Positions 26,901 to 36,400 are shown, counted from the first letter of the stretch. The stretch: DNA of 64,000 bases from JAFGJQ01 sp964586145 (GCA_964586145.1 CAZPHH010000003.1:49134-113133), one strand, 5' to 3'. Translations and numbers: made by a program. The notes: generated by a model from the letters alone, not told the origin.

Positions 26901-27056
26901 TCACGGCGGCTGGCGATGAACGTGGTGCTCCGGTCCATGGAACGCCGGCTGGGAGATGCCGGGGAGGGGGTGGCGGGCAAGCCGCGCGGAGCGAAGCCGA
27001 ACTGGTGGGTCGAGCAGATCGACAAGGCGAAGAAGGTTCTGGGACCCAAGGGATAG
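23910..27056 (+). CDS. Large secreted DUF4159 protein with prenyltransferase-like repeats
   Basis: This protein of about 1048 residues starts with a signal peptide (AAMLTTWVAGLPLCSA). Positions 300-560 look like an alpha/alpha-toroid of prenyltransferase/squalene-oxidase type, with repeated AQLADGGWAE and TNGGFTG motifs, after a glycine-rich linker near 275-295. Two DUF4159-like units follow, at about 655-760 (LYLSVEAMPDWSDEEWGRL, then FEGGVMVVNVSGED) and 800-1015. DUF4159 proteins are widespread in planctomycetes and Bacteroidetes; their biochemical role is not established. I prefer GTG 23910, because GGGGGAG lies seven bases upstream; TTG 23904 is too close to it. It is first in a three-gene secreted-protein operon (12-base gap to the next). 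Confidence 0.8.
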   Translation: MPLNRNPRAAVAAAMLTTWVAGLPLCSAGPNLVANGLLNRNTKWAEMRPLLSRDGVFYAFDGDDHFGRVVVSGVNNMRPFRDKMRVGYVELGAQEKGGIRGLLVDTKEVDFPTPPGKVSVWFELKGELRPNRTYEYVIQAIVFGRDGGQGVRCRVIAPALWADGQPQGAGFNVVLDGVPRETTGRVRTGSFGQQTGTAAVVVELPEGAKEQFLFRRIVFREVDEALAAGQEPEMPVPIRYIPIEDSIERRVAEVLAKSSELLKQFQDKRGFYGLGEGGGGIGGGGIGGGGGQGSQDGVISDTAMIVSALAEMGEDTTEEPLSTALDWLADERRLPEEQPSTTAAVANRLYCLARHGDLNKHGRTIARDLDWLQRAQLADGGWAETSPVREPQAGTPSEPVRLQSDHVSSAGAVDALREAHFAGRSVDIRLWRAAAGYWVDAQVTNGGFTGLMPAYGGVGEVPTLARTAAGLSALLSTLDVAHGLLARNCTQFRANRRQLDAIGAAWNWLLGNYAFELDRDFVLPVEQRMAQEWGRGDDPFTRAFYLLGASRITGRDRLANQNLFRAEARNVLQYYDRASGVFAGSLRVTGSTLELLASVHAPTMLQRLIAGGDEFSAYKGDAEHVTRFVSRARRRSHNWREISIDRPMEELAKTPILYLSVEAMPDWSDEEWGRLRDYCFEGGVMVVNVSGEDAALSDAAQKRVAALFPEYTVREMAADDPLLALEGGVTLERPLRVIGNELKNFVFFTPSDWSCIWQMYQTREHPEVFAFMNALLTYATDGEPIPGAYDPSPYATGAEGGRTLRMAYLEVGGSIPAYPDFTESVNRLMQTHYRVNVEAATFTDGQPPPILMWVAVTGPAPWTGDQKQAIRAALENDTYLFMDVAGGNQAWAESFEASLRTFDPDLTIKPLPSLHPVYTGQVRGTQGFDVKQVSVRKALHRKRYPDDEDKDAIRTGRCDLYRIMHRAREIGVLSRHDICSGVGNVRYPGVRGPVPEASRRLAMNVVLRSMERRLGDAGEGVAGKPRGAKPNWWVEQIDKAKKVLGPKG

Positions 27057-27068
27057 GGACGGACAGTC

Positions 27069-28259
27069 ATGCTTTGGCGCATTCTGGGAATGGCGGTTCT
27101 GATTCTGGCGACCACCGTGCAGGCGGACAGCATTCTGCTGGACGACGGGACCACGATCCAAGGGACCATCATCCGCGAAGGCCGGACGCGCGTCGTGATC
27201 CAGACGGAGTTCGGCCGCAAGTCCATTCCGAAGCGACGCATCAAGTCCATGGTGCGCGATGCGGACGCCTCGCTGCCGCGGGGAACGCTGCCGGAGGCGG
27301 TCCAGCACTTCGAAAACCTGGACCTGCTGAGCCGCGAGGTGGCCAACGCCCGGGCCCTCTACGCCCTGGGGCGGTATGACGAGATTGTCCCGCGCCTCGC
27401 CCCGTTGCAGAACGCGGAGGATTCGCGCGACGAGCAATTCGAACTGCGCTGGCTGATCATTCAGTCGCACCAGCGCCTGGGACGATTTGACGAGACGATC
27501 GCCATGCTCAGGGAGATGAAGGCCGGCGATCGGGAGGCGGACCGGATCCGAGCCACCGCGTACCTGGACATTCTGGACCAGAACCCCCCGGACCGGTCCC
27601 TGCGACGGGTCGGGCGGGTGTTGACGCGGCAGTTTCTCTCGCGGGAAGATCGGATCAAGGCCAAGGACCCCAACGCGCTGGCCGACGAGACGCTCATGCG
27701 GAAGGCCCTGGAGGAGTACTGCGATCAACTGCTGGTCGACGAGAAAGTCAGCATTCGCGCCGTCGAGAGAGAGCTCGACCTGGAATTGACCCTGGAGGCG
27801 TTCCGCGACCTGCCCAAGGCGGCGTCCCGGCTCGATCAGTACCTGCCCTTCGCGGAGGACGTTCGGAACGTGCGGGCCTCGCTGGACCGGGTGGAGGCGA
27901 TCCTGCCCGGGTACGCCCAGAGCTACGAAGTGGCCCTGGTCCGCACGCTGGCCATGCATCTCTATGAGGTTCTCGACGATCTGTTCAACCAGGCGCTGGC
28001 CGAGCACCCGGAACCCGCGCCCTCCGGCGACCCGCGGGGGAACCTGACGCCGGAGGAACGGGTGCAGTGGCGCGAGTACTGCCAGGAGTTCGACAAGGCG
28101 CTCCGCCCGCTTCTGATGATCGCGGAGTACGCGCGGGAACGGGTCGCCAAACATCCGGAGAATCTGCGATATCTCAATGACATGTATCGGGACATCATCG
28201 CCCGCCTGGAGCAGGTTCGGGCGACGACCAACAAGAAAAGAGGAAGGACCCGTGTGTAA
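27069..28259 (+). CDS. Secreted SH3-like/helical protein of unknown function
   Basis: This 396-residue protein has an N-terminal signal (ILGMAVLILATTVQA). A short SH3-like beta unit follows (ILLDDGTTIQGTIIREGRTR...SIPKRRIKSMV, about 21-60), a module common at the N-terminus of planctomycete secreted proteins. The rest is helical and may be TPR-like: NARALYALGRYDEIVPRLAPL resembles a TPR pair. No catalytic motif is visible. It is 12 bases after the DUF4159 gene, and its last 8 bases overlap the following peptidase gene, so these three products probably work together outside the cytoplasm. Confidence 0.75.
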   Translation: MLWRILGMAVLILATTVQADSILLDDGTTIQGTIIREGRTRVVIQTEFGRKSIPKRRIKSMVRDADASLPRGTLPEAVQHFENLDLLSREVANARALYALGRYDEIVPRLAPLQNAEDSRDEQFELRWLIIQSHQRLGRFDETIAMLREMKAGDREADRIRATAYLDILDQNPPDRSLRRVGRVLTRQFLSREDRIKAKDPNALADETLMRKALEEYCDQLLVDEKVSIRAVERELDLELTLEAFRDLPKAASRLDQYLPFAEDVRNVRASLDRVEAILPGYAQSYEVALVRTLAMHLYEVLDDLFNQALAEHPEPAPSGDPRGNLTPEERVQWREYCQEFDKALRPLLMIAEYARERVAKHPENLRYLNDMYRDIIARLEQVRATTNKKRGRTRV

Positions 28260-30273
28260 CCGAATTCGCGCGATGCTCGTGGTGGCGGCGGTCGGGCTGG
28301 CCCTGGCCGGCGGCCGGGCGGCGGCCGACAGCTCTTCCGCGTTTGAGCAGGCGAAGCAGGCGTTTGAGGCCCGCAAGTGGGAGACGGCGATCCCCGCCCT
28401 CCAGCAGGAGGTGAAAACGAACCCCGGCAACCAGATGGCCTACATTCTGCTCGGACAGGCCCTGGAGGCCCACGGGGACAAGGCCGAAGCCGTCAAGCGG
28501 TGGGAGGCCCTTCTGACCATCGCGACGGACGAGGAGGTGCGCCGGATCGCCCGCAAGGGGTACCTCCGCTGCCGCGAGCATGAACTCGAAGCCATGGATT
28601 GGCAGGACCGCGATCCCTTCCACGTGCCCGACGTGGACATCGACTATCGCGGGCTGGACCAGGTGGACGACGCGACCTACCTCCAACTGCCTGGAATGCC
28701 GTGGGGCATTCCGCCCATCGAGATGGAAACCAAGCACTTCTACATCGCCACGTGCAGCGAGAAGCTGACCGCGGTGGCCGGCCGGATCTGCGAACAGTAT
28801 CTCGCCTTCATGCGAGACCGGTTGCTCGACGGACGGGCCTGGTCGCAGAAGGTGCCGATCCTCATCTACAAGGACATGAACGACTACGTGCAGGCGGGCA
28901 AGAACCCGCAGGGTTCCGGCGGCGTGACCAAGTCGATGTTCGGCGTCACCGCCGCCGTCGCGCTCTTCCAGCTGTCCGACGAGGAGGGAATGAAGTTCCA
29001 GAAGGTCGACAACCCCGTCAAAGGCAACCTGGAGGACACCCTGCCTCACGAACTGATGCACATGGTGCTGTTTGAGTTCTTCGGGGCCCAGGCGAACCCC
29101 CTGTGGCTCCACGAGGGGTGTGCCCGGCAGATGGAGCAGGTCCGCAAGGACCTCAAGGAGTCTGCCGACATGGCCCGCGACACGATGTCGGGCGAGTACA
29201 TCCGTCTGCGCGACCTGTTCAACTCCGAAGGCTATCCGACCGGCGGCGAGAACCTTCGTTTCTACGACCAGTCCGCCGCGATCGTCACCTTCATCGCCCT
29301 GCACGGCCCGGAGGCGTTCCGGGCCTTCCTGGACGAGGTACGACTCCAGAACGGGTGGGACGCCGCTGCCGCGGCGGCCCTGGGCATTCCGGAGGACGGG
29401 GCGGTCGAGGAACTCGAACGGCGCTGGGTCGAGTGGATGAAGGAACGATACGTCAAGGACCTGGACCTGCGCGAACCCGCCGACTGCATCGACTGCACAA
29501 GCTGCGACGAGTGCCGCGACTGCACCGACTGTGGCTTCGAGGATTGCGTACGTTGTGTTCCCCAGAACACGCCGGAATCGGAGATCGCCAACCTGCCCTG
29601 CAAACCGAAGTGCTGGCCGGTGATGGGGGCGTCCACCAACGCGGTCTTCCTGCCCGGCATCGATCTGGCCCGCACCCTTGCCCCGATCGGCGATTGGGTC
29701 AAGATCCCCACCCAATCGCTGGACCACTTCCGACCGGTCGAAGAGTCCAGCCGGTTCTGGACGGCGGAGGGCGGACGGATCGTCTGCAACACGCCCGACG
29801 GCACACCCACCCCGGTGCAACTGGCCGTCAGGACTTACGAAGAGCAGCCCGTGGTGATCCGCTGCAAGGTTCGCTACACCGGCACCCAGCCCGAGACGTA
29901 TTTCGGGTTCACGCAGCTCAACCTCGCCGGTGAGGATCTGGGCGTCCAGGCCCTCGCCCCCCTGCAGAACGGCGCCCAGCACGAGCTCATGTGCCTGCTG
30001 GCCAGCGACCTGTACCTGTACCTCGATGGCCGGTGTGTCGGGCGATACCCCGCGGCCCTGCCCTCACCCGAAGACGACGACAACGACTATCCGGTCGCTT
30101 TCGTCGCCCAGGCTCCCGTCCAAATCTGGGATGTGGAGTCCGTCACGCTTCACGACAAAGACGTCGTGCTTCGCAGCGACGAGGACAGCGCAACAGAGGA
30201 CGGCGCCCAGCCCCCGCCCAGCCCGACGGCCCCACCCCGTCCCGGACGCAGCGGCCGTACCACCGGTTTGTAG
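28252..30273 (+). CDS. Secreted gluzincin (peptidase MA-like) with TPR and Cys-rich region
   Basis: I place the start at GTG 28252 (MCNRIRAM then a signal ending near AAADSS), with AGGAAGGA upstream and an 8-base overlap with the preceding gene. A short TPR follows (EQAKQAFEARKWETAIPAL). The peptidase core has HELMH at 266-270, which fits HExxH, and the third ligand E288 in LWLHEGCARQ, the pattern of peptidase MA-type gluzincins. Residues about 412-458 contain ten Cys in CxxC-like spacing (DCIDCTSCDECRDCTDC), which may bind metal or form disulfides. The last ~200 residues look like a beta-sandwich domain. It ends the DUF4159 operon and is followed by a strong terminator. The natural substrate is unknown. 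Confidence 0.82.
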   Translation: MCNRIRAMLVVAAVGLALAGGRAAADSSSAFEQAKQAFEARKWETAIPALQQEVKTNPGNQMAYILLGQALEAHGDKAEAVKRWEALLTIATDEEVRRIARKGYLRCREHELEAMDWQDRDPFHVPDVDIDYRGLDQVDDATYLQLPGMPWGIPPIEMETKHFYIATCSEKLTAVAGRICEQYLAFMRDRLLDGRAWSQKVPILIYKDMNDYVQAGKNPQGSGGVTKSMFGVTAAVALFQLSDEEGMKFQKVDNPVKGNLEDTLPHELMHMVLFEFFGAQANPLWLHEGCARQMEQVRKDLKESADMARDTMSGEYIRLRDLFNSEGYPTGGENLRFYDQSAAIVTFIALHGPEAFRAFLDEVRLQNGWDAAAAAALGIPEDGAVEELERRWVEWMKERYVKDLDLREPADCIDCTSCDECRDCTDCGFEDCVRCVPQNTPESEIANLPCKPKCWPVMGASTNAVFLPGIDLARTLAPIGDWVKIPTQSLDHFRPVEESSRFWTAEGGRIVCNTPDGTPTPVQLAVRTYEEQPVVIRCKVRYTGTQPETYFGFTQLNLAGEDLGVQALAPLQNGAQHELMCLLASDLYLYLDGRCVGRYPAALPSPEDDDNDYPVAFVAQAPVQIWDVESVTLHDKDVVLRSDEDSATEDGAQPPPSPTAPPRPGRSGRTTGL

Positions 30274-30327
30274 CTCGGTTGGGAGACGGGAGGCGACGCA
30301 AGACAGGCCGCGCAGAAGGAAAAGTCA

Positions 30328-30368
30328 ACAGGAGGCGCCGTCCGGGAACTACGGACCGTGCCTCCTGT
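30328..30368 (+). terminator. Intrinsic terminator of the DUF4159-peptidase operon
   Basis: ACAGGAGGC pairs with GCCTCCTGT, and the stem continues through two mismatches to GTCCG/CGGAC around a 7-base loop. GGTTTTG follows on the plus strand. It lies 55 bases past the peptidase stop. Confidence 0.7.
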
Positions 30369-30539
30369 GGTTTTGACAGGCAAACTGGGCTCTGTTGCGT
30401 CAGACGAATCCGGCGGGCGCGCTCTTCCGCGACAGCCGGACGGGACCGCTTCCAGGCGCATCCATCGCCGTCGGCCGCCCGCAGGCCGGATTCGCGAGAC
30501 GGCCTCGCGCCCGTGACCCCCGGGGCGGCGACGGGTCGA

Positions 30540-30776
30540 TCACTGCGCCTTCGTCGTCGTCAGGCCGCCGGTGCCGGATTGGGTGTCCTCGTCGGCCAGA
30601 CTGAGGAAAAACGCCGAGACCAGCGTATCGGTCAGGGCCAGGGTGGTGCTTTCCAGGCCGGTCAACAGGCTTTGGCGCACTAGCGGATCGCACCCGCTCA
30701 GTTGGAATGCGCTCCCGCCAATCGCGACCGCCGCCACCGCATGCATCATTCGTCGCACGAATCCACGCTTCGCCAT
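30540..30776 (-). CDS. Small lipoprotein of unknown function
   Basis: This 78-residue protein has a basic start (MAKRGFVRRMM), a hydrophobic stretch and a lipobox-like FQLSGC, so it is probably lipid-anchored after export. The mature part (DPLVRQSLLTGLESTTLALT) is a short amphipathic region with a Thr-rich tail. ATG 30776 has AGGAG about eight bases upstream, which separates it from a longer frame that starts at 30932. I do not recognise a named family. It converges with the peptidase operon. Confidence 0.7.
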   Translation of the reverse strand: MAKRGFVRRMMHAVAAVAIGGSAFQLSGCDPLVRQSLLTGLESTTLALTDTLVSAFFLSLADEDTQSGTGGLTTTKAQ

Positions 30777-31195
30777 CTGAAGCACTCCTGATCGAGAGTC
30801 TGCCGCGTCTCGTCCGGGCGGACATTGCTCCCGGCTTCTCCGGTGGACGGGCCAACAAGCGTAGGATACGCAAGGCCCTTTCGCAAGCCGGGGACGGGGC
30901 CGGTCCCCCCGACCCACACACCTTTTACACATCGGTAGGTGTCCGGGCGCGGTTTAGGTGCTCGCGGCGCTACTGAAAACGGGAATGCGGACCATCCACT
31001 CGAATTCGTGACTCCGACGTCCCGGAACCCTCCCGACTGCCCCGCCCACCCGGCTGCTCGTGTGTCGAGATAAAAACGAAAACGGCAGTTTCGGTTCAGA
31101 CTGGACCCGGATCGTCCGAAAACTAGAGAAGTGGGGTAAAATCGGTAAATCGTTCCGCGACGGCATGGTACCCATCCGTCCGGTCTGCCTGGGGC
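30777..31195. other. Divergent spacer with AT-richer patch
   Basis: About 420 bases lie between the small lipoprotein and the FlgM-like gene. Bases 31060-31150 are clearly less GC-rich than the surroundings and are the best place for the plus-strand promoter, but I cannot assign -35/-10 boxes. No RNA gene is visible. Confidence 0.4.
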
Positions 31196-31201
31196 ATGAT
31201 C

Positions 31202-31465
31202 ATGGGCCAATCCACCACTCACGACGATCGGGACGCCGAGCGGACCTTCTGGAAGAGCCGGCTGGCCGACCTGCCGGACCTGCGCTGGGACAAGGTGGCG
31301 TCGGTTCGCCGGGCGCTGGGGCGGGGTCGGTATGAAGTCGCTTCGCGCCTGGACCGCATTCTGCCGGAGCTTCACAACGAGGTGGGTGTGCTGTGCCGAC
31401 GGGAACTCGGCCCGGCGGAGGGACCGCCGCCCGGTCGGCCCACGTCAGATGTTCAGGTACAGTAA
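31202..31465 (+). CDS. Small FlgM-like protein (possible anti-sigma factor)
   Basis: This 87-residue protein contains DKVASVRRALGRGRYEVASRLDRILPEL. It resembles the C-terminal helix-turn-helix of FlgM anti-sigma-28 proteins (pattern: V..lR..I..G.Y.vd...lA..il). FlgM holds the flagellar sigma factor until the hook is built. The match is short and made by eye, so the role is tentative. ATG 31202 follows GGGG at about seven bases; ATG 31196 is also possible. Its end overlaps the convergent zinc-ribbon gene by 21 bases. No flagellar genes are adjacent, though chemotaxis- and c-di-GMP-related genes occur elsewhere in the window. Confidence 0.5.
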   Translation: MGQSTTHDDRDAERTFWKSRLADLPDLRWDKVASVRRALGRGRYEVASRLDRILPELHNEVGVLCRRELGPAEGPPPGRPTSDVQVQ

Positions 31466-32170
31466 CCGTCCACACGCATCGCAGCTTTGCACTTCATCCC
31501 GCGACTGAAGGGCGTTGACGATCTCGAGCGTGACCTTCATGTGACAGCCGGCGCACACGAACTCATCCCGTTTGGGATGGAGTCGGACGATCTCGGCCAA
31601 TGCCTCTCCGTCGTGGTGTTCCGCCACGCGGGCGAAGGTTGCCAGTGTTGCCGGCGGAACGGTGTCCGCGATGCGGTCCCGCTCGGCCTCCAGCTCGCGG
31701 CGTGGCTCGCGCGTGCTCTCGATGTACTCCTGAAGCTGTCTTTCCGCCTCGGCCAGCCGTTGGTTCAGCGTGAGTAGCTGCTCCTGGGTCTGACTGATGG
31801 CCGCCTTGACCCCGTCGACCGAGGACATGATCTGGAGTTCCCGGGCCTCGATCTTGGCGGTGTCGACCTTCTCCGTATTGATCGCGGTCAGAATGGTTGC
31901 GTACTCGCGGTTGGTCTTGGCCTTGTTGAGCGCGGCTCGGTGCTTGGCGAGGGATTCCTCCCTGGATTTCAGATCAAGCTCCAGTCGATCCACCTCCATC
32001 TGATTCTGCCGCATCTCGGCTTGCTTCTGCTGAATGAGCTCGGTGGATTTCGCGATTTGTCGCTTCTGCAACTGGATCTGACGCTTGCGCTTCTCTTCCC
32101 CGTGACGAAGCCCCGCCAACTGGCGTTCCACCTCCTGAAGGCGGCGCAGTGCGTCCAGCAATTCTCCCAT
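31445..32170 (-). CDS. Coiled-coil protein with C4 zinc ribbon (CdsZ/DUF164 type)
   Basis: This 241-residue protein is mostly a long antiparallel coiled coil (LLDALRRLQEVERQLAGLRHGEEKRKRQIQ onward to about 180). It ends in a four-Cys zinc ribbon: VCAGCHMKV and SCDACGRLLYL. That matches the zf-RING_7/CdsZ family, conserved in many bacteria with a poorly known cytoplasmic role. ATG 32170 begins at the family-typical N-terminus; an in-frame extension to 32302 is not conserved in character. A 8-bp hairpin (32210-32217 with 32228-32235) lies just upstream in the leader. Confidence 0.82.
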   Translation of the reverse strand: MGELLDALRRLQEVERQLAGLRHGEEKRKRQIQLQKRQIAKSTELIQQKQAEMRQNQMEVDRLELDLKSREESLAKHRAALNKAKTNREYATILTAINTEKVDTAKIEARELQIMSSVDGVKAAISQTQEQLLTLNQRLAEAERQLQEYIESTREPRRELEAERDRIADTVPPATLATFARVAEHHDGEALAEIVRLHPKRDEFVCAGCHMKVTLEIVNALQSRDEVQSCDACGRLLYLNI

Positions 32171-32383
32171 CTTGTTCGTCGACCTGCGGTTAATCGAACC
32201 CCCGTTACGCCTCCCGCGGCACGTCGTGCGGGAGGTCCCGCGATTATCAGGCAATCCCCGAGTGGCTGCAAGCCCCGGCAGAGGGCGGGATACGCGGCAC
32301 ACCGGGCGCCCGAGGCGCCGACGCCTCGGCGGACCAGACCGAGCCCGGCGTGTCCCCCGGCCCTGCGACGCCCCCTCGCGCGG

Positions 32384-33325
32384 TCAGGTCGCGGCGACGG
32401 GCTCGCCAAACAGCAGCCGCGAAACTCGGCTCTTTACGTCCAGGATGTTGTACGGCTTGAGGATGTAGCCCGAGATGCCCAACGCGGTGGCCGCCTTGAC
32501 GATCTCGGGAGACTTCGTGGCAGTGACCATGATGACACGCGGCTGGGATCGGCCGGCGCGAATGAAACGCAGGCACTCCAGCCCGTTCATGCCGTTCATC
32601 TCGTAGTCCAGGAGAACCAGATCAATGTCAGAGAGCTCCAGGGCATTGAGCGCGGCCTTGCCGGACCGAGCCTCGTGGACACGTAACCCCATGTCAGACA
32701 GGCATTTAGAAAGCAGGTTGGACGATTCCGGCTCATCATCCACGACCAGCACCTGGTGGATGCGGCCCTCTGCAGGTCTCGATGGACCGGTGACCCCGGT
32801 CTCTCGCGCCGCAGGCGCCGGGTCTCTGGAATCCGCGGAGGGCTTCGTCGCACGCGGGCTCCGTGCCGGCCGGGCCGCTGGAACGAATGCCGCGAACACC
32901 GTGCCCGCGGACGTTCGCAGTTCACTGCCCGCCGCAGCGGCGGACGCGGTGATGCCCACTTCGGTTGTGGCCCGGGTAACCGCGAGGGGCGGGTCCGGAT
33001 CGCTGGGCCGCGCGCGGCGGGCCCTGCGAACCACGTCCGAGCAGAACTCGGTCAGACACGCGGTGTACTGCTCCTCCGTATAGTCGATGGCTTCTCCTCC
33101 CCACAAGGAGACCACCATCTCCCGGCACACGCTCTCGCTGAACGTCACGATCAGCAGCGCGAGCCCCTCGTCGTCCGAGACCGCGACGATGACACGGCGG
33201 CCCCTCGCGGGCGCCATGGCGACCGGTGTCTCCACCGGCGCTGCACCGTCCGACCGGATCTGGCAGGCCGTGAGGAGCTGCGACTCCAGTTCCGCGAGAA
33301 GGCTTCGATATAAGATCAACGGCAT
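32384..33325 (-). CDS. Response regulator with CheX-like N-terminal domain
   Basis: This 313-residue protein has a C-terminal receiver domain (about 195-305): acidic pair VLVVDDEPES, phosphoacceptor Asp in VLLDYEMNGMNG, VIMVTATKS and the conserved Lys in YILKPYN. No output domain follows the receiver. The first ~110 residues contain LLIVTFSESVCREMVVSLWGGE and TACLTEFCSDVVRRAR, like the CheX/CheC phosphatase fold, but I do not see a clean ExxN catalytic pair. A Pro/Ala-rich linker joins the two. A role as a chemotaxis-type signal terminator or an adaptor is possible. It lies upstream of the CdsZ gene on the same strand, 213 bases away. Confidence 0.75.
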   Translation of the reverse strand: MPLILYRSLLAELESQLLTACQIRSDGAAPVETPVAMAPARGRRVIVAVSDDEGLALLIVTFSESVCREMVVSLWGGEAIDYTEEQYTACLTEFCSDVVRRARRARPSDPDPPLAVTRATTEVGITASAAAAGSELRTSAGTVFAAFVPAARPARSPRATKPSADSRDPAPAARETGVTGPSRPAEGRIHQVLVVDDEPESSNLLSKCLSDMGLRVHEARSGKAALNALELSDIDLVLLDYEMNGMNGLECLRFIRAGRSQPRVIMVTATKSPEIVKAATALGISGYILKPYNILDVKSRVSRLLFGEPVAAT

Positions 33326-33497
33326 GGCCAGGTTACGTCAATGAACGCGGGCGCTTGCACTCGGACGATCTCAGTCTGGTCTATCGGGAGATTTGGGGAT
33401 CGGGTTTCGAGAACGCGTCGAAGCAAGCCGGGGACAGCCTGCAACCGCCATGCATCGCATGCGGCGGAGTCCGCAACGCGAGCGGCCCGGCCGCCGG

Positions 33498-36400
33498 CTA
33501 CGACTTACCGGACGGCGTGGCCCGGTCCAGCGGATTCCGGGCGAGCTTGGCCTGCAGCTCCTCGTCCGTACCCTTGGCGCCCAGCCGGCGAAGGATGTCG
33601 ATGGCCGACCGCAAGGCCGGGCGATTCAGGGGACGGGAGGACGCAGGGGCGCTCTCCCCGATTCCGAATACCGGACGAGCAACTCCCGTCGGGCTGGGTG
33701 CCGCGGCCGGCGGCTCCCCGGTCGGCTGCGCCGCCGCAGGCTTGGGTGCTGCGCTCAACTGCCCCTGCAGTCGCTCAAACGTATCGGCGATAGTGCCGAC
33801 GACGGCTGCATATTCCCGCTGCTGCGATTCACGTTCGACGAGCTCGCGCTCCCGGTCCTGCAGACTGCGAGCCAGGGCCGCGAGTTTCTGCTGCTGGGCG
33901 GCGAGGGCGTCGGCCCCTTCGGCGGAGACCGCGGGCGGGACGGCGCCGGAACCGTCCTCCAGGGCCGCCTCGCGGCGTGCGAGCTCGCTTTCGCGGGCCC
34001 CAACGGCCTGTTCGCGACGCTTGGCCTCCTCCCACGCGGATTTGAGTTGGGCGAGTTTCTCGCGGAGTTGCCGGGCCTGCTCCTTGACCGCCTCGCGCTC
34101 CGTGCTCAGCCGCTGCTGCTGCTCTTGCAGGGCGGCGGTTTGCGCAGCCAGGTCGGTCTCTCTTGCGCGGATCGCTTCCAGGGTCTGCGTGCTTCGGCCC
34201 AGCTCCGACCGGGCGGCGGCGACTTCGCGCGCCTGGCGGTCCAGTTCGCTGCGGCGGGCGGCGAGGGCGACGGTCTCTTCGTCCAGGCGTCGCCGCTGTT
34301 CGGACATCTCCTCCTCCGTCTGCTTGATGCGCGCCTCGTTCTCGGCAAGCTCTCGGGCGCGCTGCTGCCAGACGGCCCGTTCGCGCTCCATTTGCTCCTG
34401 TTCACGGGCGATCCGCGGTTCCCGTTCCACAAGGTCCGCGACGCGTCGTTCCACGTCGTCTCGGCGCGCGGCGAGGTCCGTCTCGGCCTCGGACGCCGCC
34501 CGCTCGCGTGCCGCGACGACCGTTTCTTTTTCGGCCAACTCACGCTGGCGCTCGCTGAGGATTCGCGTCGTCTCAGCGGTCTGGCGAGCCCTCTGTTCCA
34601 CTTCGCTCTGTCGCAACGCCAGCTCTTCCTCGCGCCGCACGGTTTCGGCCGACAGGCTCCGGGCGGCCGCTTCGTGAGACTGCGCGGCGGCGAGGGCCTG
34701 CTCCGCGGCGCGGCGATCGGCCTCGGCTTTCCCGGCACGCTCCTGCACGGCTCGCCGCTGCTCATCCAGCTCGGCCTGCTGTTCTCCCAGAGTCAGGGCA
34801 ATGGCTTCGCGCTGTTCACTGATGGTCTCTTCGGCCCGGGCCAGCTCCCGGGCGCGGTGGTCGAGCTCGGATCGGACCCGTTCCGCCTCCGCCGCCTCCG
34901 CTTCCAGCCTGCGCTGACGCTCCTCCAGCTCGCGGTGCAGCGGCTGGATGCGCTTCTCTCGCTCGAGCAGTTCTGCGCCGGCCTTCTGATGCTTCGCCTG
35001 CTCCTGTTCGAGCTCGCGTTTCTGTCGGGTTAACGCCTTTTCCCGGCTTTCCAGTTCGCACGTCAGGCGTTCCACGGTGCCGTGGCGATCCGCCAGTTTC
35101 TGCTCGCGGGCGACCAGGTCCTGTTCACGCTCGTCGATGGAACGACGCTCGACCGCGATGGCTTCCAACTCCTTGGCCGTCTGGGACGCCAGCTTCTCCA
35201 GCTCCGTCTGCCGCGTGCGAAGGTTCTCCTGGGCCCGGCCGATGTCCGAGAGCCGCTTCTCGATCTCGCGCTGTTTGGACTCGTTGGATTCCAGAATCAT
35301 GCGCGACTCGGCAGCCTGACGACGGGCGGCCTCCCACTCGTCCTTGATCTCCTCCTCGCGACGGCGAATGATCTCCGCCCGCTCGTCCAGGTCCGCAGTG
35401 CGCTGGACGATCTCCTTCTGAAGCGATTCGCAGCAGGCACGCTCCTTGCCCACCCGATCCCGCGTTTCCGCCAGATCCTCCTGGGTCACGCGGAGAATCT
35501 CCGCCCGCTGATTCACCTCCAGCTCGCGATCCGCCAGGGCCTCCACGTCCGCCTGCAGGGCGCGCTGACGCGCGAGCAGGGCCTGCTCGCTCGGCTGGAT
35601 GGCCGCCTCTCTGTCGTTGAGTTCCTTCTCACGGGCCTCCGCGTCCCGCAGGCGCTTCTCGATGTCGGCTTCCAGGGTCTGGACGCGCAACTCGCGCTTG
35701 GACAGGGTGTCGTTGGCCTGCTGAAGAACCGATCGACGAATCTGCAGCTCCGCCTCGCGCGCGGCGACGGCCTGCTCGCGATCCTCGACCGCGTGCTCCC
35801 GCGGCTGGAGCGACGCTTCCTGGATCTTGAGGTCTTCCAGCCAGTCGTCGACCTGGGCATGCTTCTCGCGAAGCAACTGCTCACTTTCCTCCAGCGCCCG
35901 AGCGCGAGCCTCCAGCGATTCTCGGTCCGACGCCCAACTCGGGAGCACGGTGTCTGCATCAACGATGTGTTCTGTCACTTGGCCGTCCCCGGCAACAAGG
36001 TCTGCGGTCTGCAACTCCATCGCGGGTCCGTCCGACGTGTGGGACGGGCGATCCACCGGATCAGTGGGCGTCTGCGGCGGCTGCGCCGACGGATCACCGG
36101 ACCGGGCCGGGTCCGTCGGGTCGTCCCGCACGGGGGCAGAGGCCGACTCCGCCGGCGTCCAACAAGACGCCGTCCGGACCGCGCAAACGGGCCCGGAGGC
36201 GGTTGGATTATCGGCCCATTCGAGGGGGGGCTCTTCAGTTAAATCGGTTTGCAGAGAAGGTTGGTTCCTTTCGGACGAGGCCGGGGCTCCGTCCTGGAAG
36301 GTCCAACGCTTGGATCCCACACGCACCGCGTCACCGGGCTCCAACCGTAACGAGCCCACAACCCGGTTCCCGTTGACCCACGTTCCGTTGGCACTGCACA

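Noticed and set aside
33393..35033. Plus-strand frame opposite the FHA coiled-coil gene
   Set aside because: It is rich in Leu and Phe because Glu/Arg/Gln codons on the other strand read that way; no domain is seen.
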